A stretch of DNA of 64,000 bases from assembly GCA_964535215.1 (NCBI GenBank), contig CAZHST010000016.1, positions 1-64,000 of the forward strand. The letters are read 5' to 3'. The notes beneath the pieces were generated by a model that searched no databases, was not told where the DNA came from, and saw only the letters and a program-made list of their open reading frames with translations. This DNA is from JACQHM01 sp964535215 (GTDB lineage: Bacteria > Methylomirabilota > Methylomirabilia > Methylomirabilales > JACQHM01). Of the stretch, positions 41,084 through 48,598 are shown piece by piece. The translations under genes were made by a program, and so were the position numbers. Every line of letters starts with the position of its first letter. Within the stretch, counting starts at the first letter, position 1.

Positions 41084-41914
41084 ATGCGAAGCTGGATGGT
41101 CAGGTTCCTCATCGCTTCCCTCTTCATCCTCGTGAATCAGCCCGGGGCCCATCCGGCGGAAAGATCGGCCTGGCCCGATCTTGTCGTGGAAGCCCACGAG
41201 ATCGTCTTTCCTAAGAACACCCTCCTTCAGGGGACGTCGGTCCTGGTGGAGCTGACCGTTCGGAACGCCGGGAATGCCGAGGCCGTTCCTTTCGAGGTAA
41301 AGGTGTGGGACCTCTTCCAGGGGAAGCGGCATCTCCTGAAGACCTTCCCTGTGGCCTCCCTCCCCTCCCGGGCCTCGGTCATCCTGACCTTTGACTGGAA
41401 GCCAGAAGGCCAGGGGGTCCACCAGATCACGGTGGCGGCCGATCCTGACGGGAAGGTGCAGGAACCCGATCGGGGGAACAATGCTGCGACAAAGGAGGTC
41501 CTCGTGCTCTCGACGGTCCATGTCCTGACCAACCTCTATGCCTTTGCCCTGGACTATACCGCCCCTGGCTCGCTGGACCGCCGGCTTCTCGAGGCCGAGC
41601 GGGATGTGTTCTTGGACCCGCGGAATGCCGCGGCCCAAGAACGGCTCCTCCAGGTGGCCGTGGATTGGGAGCGGGAGCGGATCGTCGTCATCGGGCTCGG
41701 CCTTCGCCCCTTCTATATTGTCTCCGACGCGGCGGCCCAGCCCTTGGCCCGGCGGGCGGCCAGGCTGGATGCCCAACGCTGGCTTTCCTGGATCCAGGGG
41801 AAGCGGGCCGCCGGCAGGTCTGGGAAAGGGCAGGTGTTCGGCGCCAGGACCCTCGCCGAGCAGGAGCTTCCCGACGGGAGTTTTATGGTCAAGATGGAAG
41901 CCCCCCTTCCGTAG
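41084..41914 (+). CDS. Secreted CARDB-domain protein
   Basis: The 276-aa protein has a signal peptide (MVRFLIASLFILVNQPGAHPA) and a CARDB/adhesion-type Ig-like domain at residues 33-150 (PDLVVEAHEIVFPK, LVELTVRNAGNAEAVPFEV, ADPDGKVQEPDRGNNAA). Its C-terminal half (GSLDRRLLEAERDVFLDPRNAAAQ ...) I do not recognise. It is probably periplasmic or surface-located and co-expressed with the preceding lipoprotein. Confidence 0.72.
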   Translation: MRSWMVRFLIASLFILVNQPGAHPAERSAWPDLVVEAHEIVFPKNTLLQGTSVLVELTVRNAGNAEAVPFEVKVWDLFQGKRHLLKTFPVASLPSRASVILTFDWKPEGQGVHQITVAADPDGKVQEPDRGNNAATKEVLVLSTVHVLTNLYAFALDYTAPGSLDRRLLEAERDVFLDPRNAAAQERLLQVAVDWERERIVVIGLGLRPFYIVSDAAAQPLARRAARLDAQRWLSWIQGKRAAGRSGKGQVFGARTLAEQELPDGSFMVKMEAPLP

Positions 41915-41936
41915 TGACCGGTGAAACCTCGTCGTC

Positions 41937-43202
41937 TTAATCGGGCCGCTGGCCCCTGGTTGCCTGGTCGTTCCGCTTGGCGAGGGGGAGGAAGAACCGG
42001 AAGGTTGAACCCTGGCCGGGACGGCTTTCTACCTCGATGGGGGATCCGTGGGCCTCAAGGATCTGCTTGACGATGGTCAGGCCGATTCCCATTCCCCCGT
42101 GCTCCCTGGTGGTGGAACCATCCAACTGGTAGAAGCGATCGAAGATCCGGTCAAGCTGATCCTCGGGGATTCCAATCCCGGTATCCGAGACGCTGATCTC
42201 GACAAGATCAGCCTCCGAGGGTTGGGGGTCGGGTTTGCCCTTCAACCTTGGCCCCTGAACCCTCGCCGCCACGGTGATGCGGCCGCCAGGCGGGGTGAAC
42301 TTGACGGCATTTTCCAGGAGGTGGTTGAGGGCCCGGAGGAGCTCCTCGGGATCGGCCAGGACCCAGGGGAGGTCTTCAGAGACCGAGAGGGAAAGGGTCT
42401 GGTCGTTAGACCGGGCGAGGGGGAGGGCCTTCTCCCACGCGTACCGGAGGAGCTGCCGGGGATCGACCGGACGTCGGTTGAGCTTGACCTGGCCACTTTC
42501 CATCCTCACGTACCCCAGGAGGTCGTCAATCAGTTTGTGGAGCCGCTCCACGCTCTCCTGGATGGCCTCAAGCCCCCGCTGCTGGGCCGGGCTCAAGGGG
42601 CCAAGGCTTCCTTGCAGCATGGCCCCAAGATAGCCCTTGATGGGGGTCAGAGGGGTCCGGAGTTCGTGGGAGATGTTGGAGACAAACTGGGTCTTCAGCC
42701 GGTCGAGGGTCTTCAGCTCCTCCAGGGCTCGCTGGAGCTCTTCCGTCCGCTCGGCCACCTTCTGCTCCAGAAACCGGTTGGCCGCCTCGACCTGGTCATG
42801 GAGGGCCTTCATGCGGAGGAGTGACCGGACCCGGGCCATCAGCTCCTGCTTGTTAAAGGGTTTGATGAGGAACTCGTCGGCCCCCGCTTCGATCCCCCTG
42901 ATCCGTTCCTCCCGTTCCCGGAGGGCGGTGATCATGACGATGGGGATGAAGGCGGTCCGCTTCTCCGATTTCAGCCGCCGGCAGACCTCATAACCGTTTA
43001 GCCTGGGCATCATGATGTCCAGGAGGATCAGATCGGGGGGATCCCGTTCCGCTTGAAGAAGGGCCTCTTCGCCATCGTAGGCCTTGGCCACCTGGTACCC
43101 GGCCTGGGAGAGATACGCCTCGAGCAGCTCCACGTTCTCGTAGACATCGTCCACCACCAGGATCTTCGGGGAGGGTTTCTCACCCGTCCGTGTCTGGCTC
43201 AT
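41937..43202 (-). CDS. Hybrid receiver-histidine kinase (REC-HisKA-HATPase)
   Basis: The 421-aa soluble protein has an N-terminal receiver (ILVVDDVYENVELLEAYL, LILLDIMMPRLNGYEV, acceptor Asp about 60), a coiled coil, HisKA (NISHELRTPLTPIKGYL, phospho-His) and HATPase_c (LENAVKFTPPGG, VSDTGIGIP, MGIGLTIVKQI). A repeat-encoded insert (PRLKGKPDPQPSEAD) separates the N and G1 boxes. It has no transmembrane segment. It overlaps the preceding tandem-receiver gene by 4 nt and is probably in phosphotransfer with it. Confidence 0.9.
   Translation of the reverse strand: MSQTRTGEKPSPKILVVDDVYENVELLEAYLSQAGYQVAKAYDGEEALLQAERDPPDLILLDIMMPRLNGYEVCRRLKSEKRTAFIPIVMITALREREERIRGIEAGADEFLIKPFNKQELMARVRSLLRMKALHDQVEAANRFLEQKVAERTEELQRALEELKTLDRLKTQFVSNISHELRTPLTPIKGYLGAMLQGSLGPLSPAQQRGLEAIQESVERLHKLIDDLLGYVRMESGQVKLNRRPVDPRQLLRYAWEKALPLARSNDQTLSLSVSEDLPWVLADPEELLRALNHLLENAVKFTPPGGRITVAARVQGPRLKGKPDPQPSEADLVEISVSDTGIGIPEDQLDRIFDRFYQLDGSTTREHGGMGIGLTIVKQILEAHGSPIEVESRPGQGSTFRFFLPLAKRNDQATRGQRPD
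42215..42263 (+). repeat. In-frame heptamer repeat insert in the kinase ATPase domain
   Basis: Seven 7-nt units in register: three G-rich (CCGAGGG, TTGGGGG, TCGGGTT), then C-rich ones (CAACCTT, GGCCCCT, GAACCCT), giving an inverted arrangement. They encode a loop that the kinase at 52.0 kb lacks. Confidence 0.6.
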
Positions 43203-44179
43203 CCCCGTTCCCCCTTCTCCTTCAAAAGCTCTTCCACCTTCTGCTTTAACTCCTTGAGGAGCTGGACGTTTCGGAGTTGTTGGCGGTGGCGTTCCACGGC
43301 CCGCCGGACCGCATAGACGATCGCCTCAACCTTGCAACCTTTGACGATGAAGTCGAAGGCCCCATGCCGGAGGGCTGCAATGGCGTTCTGGGAGGTGGGG
43401 TTGGCGGTGATGATGATCACCGGGACCTCCGGGGCCAGATCCTTTAAGGCCTCCATGGCCTCTAATCCCGACATCCCCGGCATCATGATGTCCAGGAGGA
43501 TGGTGTCAAAGGGGGTCTCCCGGACCTTCCCCAGACCGTCCCGGGCGCTCCCGGCGGTGGTGACCTGAAACCCGTAGCTGGTGAGGAGGTCCCTGTAGAT
43601 GTCCCGGATGGCCTTTTCATCGTCAATGACCAGCACGTGGGCTCCCGCCGGGATCGGCTCCGGAGCCGGCGGCTTGGAAGCCTCGACCGGTGGCGATGCC
43701 TCCCCCGGCTTCACCACCTGTTCGTGGCGGGCCGCCTCCAGCTCCTGAAGATACGCCAGGGTCCTATCCAGCTCCCTCCCGAGATGCCTGACCTTCAGGA
43801 GGGATCTTACCCGGGTCAGGAGCTCGATCCGGTCCACAGGTTTGCTCAGGAAATCGTCCGCCCCGGCCTCAAGGGCCTTCTGCTTGTCCTCAAACTGCTG
43901 GAGGGCTGTGACCATGATGACGGGGATGGAGGCCAGCTTGGCATTCCCCTTCAGCCGCTCGCACACCTCATATCCGGAGAGGTCGGGCATCATGACGTCC
44001 AGCAGGATAAGGTCGGGTCCCTCCCCGGAGGCCTTGGCAAGGGCCTCCTGTCCATTGCAGGCGGCCAGGACCTCGTATCCTTCCCCTTCGAGGTAGGCCT
44101 GGATCAGCTCGAGGTTCTGGGGACGGTCATCAACGACCAGGATCCGGGCACTTTTCCGGGCATCTGCTTCCACCATCAT
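43199..44179 (-). CDS. Tandem-receiver response regulator with C-terminal coiled coil
   Basis: This 326-aa protein has two CheY-like domains: residues 10-130 (ILVVDDRPQNLELIQAYL, LILLDVMMPDLSGYEV, KPVDR) and 185-305 (VLVIDDEKAIRDIYRDLL, TILLDIMMPGMSGLEA, KGCKVEAI). A Pro-rich linker joins them and a coiled coil ends the protein. It has no DNA-binding or enzymatic output. ATG 44176 gives better spacing to AGGAGG than ATG 44179. It is coupled to the hybrid kinase downstream and is a likely relay or scaffold. Confidence 0.85.
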   Translation of the reverse strand: MMVEADARKSARILVVDDRPQNLELIQAYLEGEGYEVLAACNGQEALAKASGEGPDLILLDVMMPDLSGYEVCERLKGNAKLASIPVIMVTALQQFEDKQKALEAGADDFLSKPVDRIELLTRVRSLLKVRHLGRELDRTLAYLQELEAARHEQVVKPGEASPPVEASKPPAPEPIPAGAHVLVIDDEKAIRDIYRDLLTSYGFQVTTAGSARDGLGKVRETPFDTILLDIMMPGMSGLEAMEALKDLAPEVPVIIITANPTSQNAIAALRHGAFDFIVKGCKVEAIVYAVRRAVERHRQQLRNVQLLKELKQKVEELLKEKGERG

Positions 44180-44327
44180 GGACCTCCTGAGCAGATTCGG
44201 GGTACCCTGTAAGGGTTCTGAGCAAGGGGGGGAAACAGGTTGGGGACCATTATGACGCCGATCCCCTTAAAATGCAAGCCCTATGCCATCAAAGGGGAGG
44301 GTCAGGAGGACCGGGGCGAACTTTCCC

Positions 44328-44356
44328 TTGACAGGGGAAGGGGTCTTTTTTATACT
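44328..44356 (+). promoter_or_regulatory. Predicted sigma-70 promoter of glpX
   Basis: A perfect TTGACA (44328-44333), exactly 17 bp and TATACT (44351-44356), 66 nt before the GTG start. Confidence 0.7.
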
Positions 44357-44422
44357 CCATCCCGTAAGCGGGCGTCGTTGCTCCTGTTTTCTCTTTTTTT
44401 ACGTCCCTGACGGGGAGGCCCT

Positions 44423-45379
44423 GTGGAGCGGAACCTGGCCTTGGAGGCGGTAAGGGTCACAGAGGCCGCCGCCCTCTCGGCAGCCCGTTGGATGGGGCTG
44501 GGGAACGAGAAGGCCGCCGACCAGGCGGCGGTCGATGCCATGCGGCGGACCTTCGATGCCGTTGACTTCGACGGGACGGTGGTCATCGGCAAAGGGGAGC
44601 GGGGTGAGGCCCCCATGCTCTACATCGGTGAAAAGGTGGGGACGGGGAACCCGCCGGAGGTGGATGTGGCCCTGGATCCTCTCGAGGGGACGAACATCGT
44701 GGCCCAGGGGAGGGCCAATGCCATCGCGGCGATCGCCATCGCTGAAAAGGATGCGTTCCTCAGGGTCCCCAACACTTACATGGAGAAGATCGCCGTTGGC
44801 CCCAAGGCGGCCAATGTGATCGATCTCAGGAAAGGCCCTGAGGAGAACCTCTCCCGGATTGCCGAGGCCATGCGCTGCCATGTCGAGGATCTCACGGTGG
44901 CCATCCTGGACCGGCCTCGCCACGCCGACCTGATCCAGAGGGTCCGGGGGACGGGGGCCCGGATCAAGCTCCTCCAAGATGGCGACCTCCAGGCGGCCAT
45001 CGCCACCGCCTTTGAGGAAACGGAGGTGGATGTCTTGATGGGGATCGGGGGGGCGTACCAGGGGATCCTGGCGGCGGCGGCGCTCCGGTGCCTGGGGGGG
45101 GACATGCAGGCCAGGCTCCGGCCAAGGGATAGCGAGGAGGTCGATCGAATTCTCAAGATGGGCATCAGGGACTTGGAGCAGGTCTTTAAGCTGGCCGACC
45201 TGATCCGTGGGAAGGATGTCATGTTCGCCGCCACCGGGGTAACGGATGGTGACCTCCTCCGGGGTGTCCGCTTTTTCGGAGGGGGGGCCAGGACCCACTC
45301 GGTGGTGATGCGCCTCCGGTCGGGGACCATCCGCTTCATCGAAGCGAGTCACCATTTTGACCGAGCCCCTGTCTATTAG
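44423..45379 (+). CDS. glpX: Class II fructose-1,6-bisphosphatase
   Basis: The 318-aa enzyme has a GTG start behind GGGGAGG. GlpX motifs are visible: AARWMGLGNEKAADQAAVDAMR, GTVVIGKGERGEAPMLYIGEKVG, DVALDPLEGTNIVAQG (metal site) and MGIGGAYQGILAAAALRCLGGDMQARL. The C-terminal region is ATGVTDGDLLRGV. It dephosphorylates fructose-1,6-bisphosphate in gluconeogenesis or a Calvin-type cycle, and some relatives also act on sedoheptulose-1,7-bisphosphate. Confidence 0.95.
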   Translation: MERNLALEAVRVTEAAALSAARWMGLGNEKAADQAAVDAMRRTFDAVDFDGTVVIGKGERGEAPMLYIGEKVGTGNPPEVDVALDPLEGTNIVAQGRANAIAAIAIAEKDAFLRVPNTYMEKIAVGPKAANVIDLRKGPEENLSRIAEAMRCHVEDLTVAILDRPRHADLIQRVRGTGARIKLLQDGDLQAAIATAFEETEVDVLMGIGGAYQGILAAAALRCLGGDMQARLRPRDSEEVDRILKMGIRDLEQVFKLADLIRGKDVMFAATGVTDGDLLRGVRFFGGGARTHSVVMRLRSGTIRFIEASHHFDRAPVY

Positions 45380-45483
45380 GTTCCTCCTTTGATCTCTCCA
45401 TCCTCGCAGCCATCGTTCCTCGTAAAAGGCCTGGAAGCCAGGGGGTTCTGTCTCCTTTTTGGAAAAGGGAAGGGAAGGGTTCG

Positions 45484-46749
45484 ATGATCAAAGGGGTGAG
45501 GGGAGCACCGGATGTCCTTCCTGACGAGATCGGCCGGTGGCAGCTGGTCGAGGGGGTGGCCCGTTCGATCTTCCACACCTACGGCTACAGCGAAATCCGG
45601 ACCCCCGTCTTTGAGAGGACTGAACTCTTCGTCCGGGGGATTGGCCAGGGGACCGACATCGTTGAGAAGGAGATGTACACCTTCCTCGACCGGAGTGGGG
45701 AGAGCCTGACGCTCAGGCCGGAGGAAACCGCCCCGGTGATCAGGGCCTACCTGGAGCACAACCTCAAAGCGAAGGCCTCCCTTGTCAAGGTCTACTACAT
45801 CGGCCCCATGTTCCGCCATGAGCGTCCCCAGGCCGGGAGGTTTCGCCAGTTCCACCAGATCGGGGCCGAGGCCATCGGCTCCCCCCATCCGGCCATTGAT
45901 GCCGAGCTTCTGGCGCTGCTTCAGCAGTTCTTCCAGCAGCTCGGGATCCAGGAGGTGGAGCTCCACCTGAACAGTATCGGCGATCCCGGCTGCCGGCCTC
46001 TTTTTCGGGAGCGCTTCGTCGCTTGGATGGCGGCCCGGGAGCAGGACCTCTGCGAGGACTGCCGGGGGCGGCTCCGCCGGAACCCGCTTCGGATCTTGGA
46101 CTGCAAGGACGAGGGCTGCCAACGGGTGGTCGAGGGGGCGCCGAAGCCGATCCAGTTTCTCTGCGGGTCCTGCACCGAGCACTTCGAAAGGCTTGAGGCC
46201 CTCCTCCACCTCTTGGGCGTGAAGTACGTGATCAACGACCGGCTGGTCCGAGGGCTCGATTACTACACCCGGACGACCTTTGAGTTCATCAACCCCACCC
46301 TTGGCGCCCAGAATGCCCTCGCCGGGGGGGGACGCTACGATGGGCTGGTCGAAGCCCTTGGGGGTCCCCCGACACCGGGGATCGGCTTTGCGGTGGGCGT
46401 AGAAAGGGTTGTGGCCTCCCTGTCCAGGGAGGCTTTGGCCGTTCCCCCCCTCCAGGGGGTGTATGTGGCCACCTTGGGAAGGGAGGCATGGGAGCGGGGC
46501 TTCGGGATCGTCCAGGCCCTCCGGCAGAGGGGGATCCGGGCGACCCTCGATGTCGAGGGGAGGAGCCTGAAAGGACAGCTCCGTCAGGCCAACAAAGACC
46601 GGTTCCGCTTCGCTTTAATCCTAGGGGATGAAGAGCTGAGGAAGGGGGAAGCCATCTTAAAGGACTTGGAGCAGAGGGAGCAGGTTGAGGTGCCCATCGC
46701 TCAGGTGGTGGAGCACTTCCTCACTCTCGGTGGTCAGCCATCGGCTTAA
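45484..46749 (+). CDS. hisS: Histidyl-tRNA synthetase
   Basis: The 421-aa class II synthetase has IKGVRGAPDVLPDE, motif 2 (MFRHERPQAGRFRQFHQIGAEAIG), the His-binding block LVRGLDYYTRTTFEF, motif 3 (GGGRYDGLVEALGGPPTPGIGFAVGVER) and a C-terminal anticodon-binding domain (residues 330-421). Its last codons run into a heptamer repeat cluster shared with the aspS leader. It is followed by aspS, a common pair. Confidence 0.96.
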   Translation: MIKGVRGAPDVLPDEIGRWQLVEGVARSIFHTYGYSEIRTPVFERTELFVRGIGQGTDIVEKEMYTFLDRSGESLTLRPEETAPVIRAYLEHNLKAKASLVKVYYIGPMFRHERPQAGRFRQFHQIGAEAIGSPHPAIDAELLALLQQFFQQLGIQEVELHLNSIGDPGCRPLFRERFVAWMAAREQDLCEDCRGRLRRNPLRILDCKDEGCQRVVEGAPKPIQFLCGSCTEHFERLEALLHLLGVKYVINDRLVRGLDYYTRTTFEFINPTLGAQNALAGGGRYDGLVEALGGPPTPGIGFAVGVERVVASLSREALAVPPLQGVYVATLGREAWERGFGIVQALRQRGIRATLDVEGRSLKGQLRQANKDRFRFALILGDEELRKGEAILKDLEQREQVEVPIAQVVEHFLTLGGQPSA

Positions 46750-46769
46750 GCTGATCGCTGAAGGCTAAT
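46735..46769 (+). repeat. Heptamer repeat cluster spanning the hisS stop and aspS leader
   Basis: CAGCCAT, CGGCTTA, AGCTGAT, CGCTGAA and GGCTAAT follow in 7-nt register. The hisS stop codon lies inside the second unit, so the repeat has contributed the last residues of HisS. The aspS GTG follows without a visible Shine-Dalgarno. Confidence 0.6.
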
Positions 46770-46773
46770 TAAT

Positions 46774-48531
46774 GTGAAACGGACGCACTACTGTGGCGAA
46801 TTGGGGGAGGCGCATGAGGGCCAGGAGGTGGTCCTCATGGGCTGGGTCCACCGGCGGAGGGATCACGGCGGCCTCATCTTCGTAGACCTCCGCGATCGGG
46901 AGGGGATCGTCCAGATCGTCTTTAACCCCCTCTACGAGCCGTCCGCCCACGAACTGGCGGGGAGGATGCGGCCGGAATACGTCGTCGCCGTCCAGGGGAC
47001 CGTGGCCCTCCGACCCCCTGGGACGGAGAACCCCCACCTGCAGACGGGGAGGGTCGAGGTCTTGGCCAAAAGGGCCGAGATCTTAAACGAGGCGAAGCCC
47101 CCGGTCTTCCCCATCGAGGATGAGATTGACACGGCCGAGGAGGTCCGCCTGACCTACCGGTTCCTGGACCTCCGCCGGTTCCCCCTTCAGCGGAACCTCC
47201 GCCTCCGGCATCGAGTCTACCAGGTGACGAGGACCTTCCTGGATCGGCACGGCTTCATTGAGGTGGAGACCCCGGTCTTGACCAGAAGCACGCCTGAGGG
47301 GGCGAGGGATTACCTTGTCCCCTCCCGGCTCTACCCCGGCTCCTTCTTCGCCCTCCCCCAGTCCCCCCAGCTCTTCAAGCAGCTCTTGATGGTCTCCGGC
47401 TTTGACCGCTACTTCCAGATCGTCAAGTGCTTTCGGGACGAGGACCTCCGGGCGGACCGGCAACCGGAGTTTACCCAGATCGACATCGAGATGTCCTTTA
47501 TGGACCGGGACGAGATCCTGACCTTGATGGAGGAGCTGATCGCCGAGCTTTTCGAGAAAGCCGCCGGGATCAGGCTCCCCCGTCCCTTCCCCCGCCTCCC
47601 GTATGCCGACGCCCTGGCCCGGTACGGCCTGGATAAGCCTGATCTTCGCTTCGGGATGGAGCTTGAGGACCTGACCGATGTGATGCAGGGGTCAGGGTTT
47701 CACGCCGTCGAGGAGCCCATCGCTGCCGGGGGACGGGCCAGGGGGCTGAACGCCAAAGGGTGCGGGGGGTACTCCCGTTCCCAGCTCGATGGTCTCACTG
47801 ACTTCGTCAAAGGGTTCGGGGCCAAAGGCCTCCTCTGGTTCAAGGTGACGAGCGAAGGCCTGCAATCACCGGTGGCCAGGTTCTTCCCTCCTGAGGTCTT
47901 GGACGGGATCCGGGGTCGCCTGAAGGGGGAGGGGGGGGATCTCCTCCTGATCGTGGCGGGGGAGCCGGAAGTCACCGCCGAAGCCTTGGGCCGTTTACGG
48001 GTGAAGCTTGCCCAGGATCTCTCCCTCATCCCCAAAGGGGAGTACCGCCCCCTCTGGATCATTGACTTTCCCCTGCTCGAATTCAACGAGCAGGAGGGAC
48101 GCTGGGTGGCTGTCCACCATCCCTTCACCTCCCCTGTGGACGAGGACCTGCCGCTTCTCGAGACCAGCCCCGGGGAGGTGAGGGCCAAGGCCTACGATCT
48201 CGTCATCAACGGCCAGGAAGTGGGAGGGGGGAGCATCAGGATCCACCGGCGGGAGGTCCAGAGCCGGCTCTTTGCGCGTCTCGGCATCGGGGCCGAGGAG
48301 GCGAAGGCGAAGTTCGGCTTCCTGCTCGAGGCCCTGGAGTACGGGGCGCCTCCCCACGGGGGGATCGCCTTCGGCCTGGACCGCCTGGTCATGCTCCTCG
48401 CCGGGGCCTCCTCCATCCGGGACGTGATTGCCTTTCCCAAGACCCAGAGGGCCCAGGACCTGTTGACCAAGGCCCCGGCCCCGGTGGAGCCGGCCCAGCT
48501 TCGGGAGCTCCATCTGAAGCTGGACCTGTGA
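46774..48531 (+). CDS. aspS: Aspartyl-tRNA synthetase (bacterial type)
   Basis: The 585-aa enzyme has an OB-fold anticodon domain (VVLMGWVHRRRDHGGLIFVDLRDREG), class II motif 2 (FRDEDLRADRQPEFTQIDIEMSF), the bacterial GAD insertion domain (about residues 290-410) and motif 3 (GGIAFGLDRLVMLLAG). Discriminating versus non-discriminating status was not established. GTG start (MKRTHYCGELG). Confidence 0.96.
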   Translation: MKRTHYCGELGEAHEGQEVVLMGWVHRRRDHGGLIFVDLRDREGIVQIVFNPLYEPSAHELAGRMRPEYVVAVQGTVALRPPGTENPHLQTGRVEVLAKRAEILNEAKPPVFPIEDEIDTAEEVRLTYRFLDLRRFPLQRNLRLRHRVYQVTRTFLDRHGFIEVETPVLTRSTPEGARDYLVPSRLYPGSFFALPQSPQLFKQLLMVSGFDRYFQIVKCFRDEDLRADRQPEFTQIDIEMSFMDRDEILTLMEELIAELFEKAAGIRLPRPFPRLPYADALARYGLDKPDLRFGMELEDLTDVMQGSGFHAVEEPIAAGGRARGLNAKGCGGYSRSQLDGLTDFVKGFGAKGLLWFKVTSEGLQSPVARFFPPEVLDGIRGRLKGEGGDLLLIVAGEPEVTAEALGRLRVKLAQDLSLIPKGEYRPLWIIDFPLLEFNEQEGRWVAVHHPFTSPVDEDLPLLETSPGEVRAKAYDLVINGQEVGGGSIRIHRREVQSRLFARLGIGAEEAKAKFGFLLEALEYGAPPHGGIAFGLDRLVMLLAGASSIRDVIAFPKTQRAQDLLTKAPAPVEPAQLRELHLKLDL

Positions 48532-48560
48532 GGGGGGTGGGCCGCCCGCCGGATTTTCGT

Positions 48561-48589
48561 TTGACAGGGGAGGAGGGGGGCAGTATCCT
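48561..48589 (+). promoter_or_regulatory. Predicted promoter of phoH
   Basis: A perfect TTGACA (48561-48566), 17 bp, TATCCT (48584-48589). The predicted start lies only a few nt before the phoH ATG, implying a leaderless or nearly leaderless mRNA. Confidence 0.5.
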
Positions 48590-48598
48590 AAAGACGGC

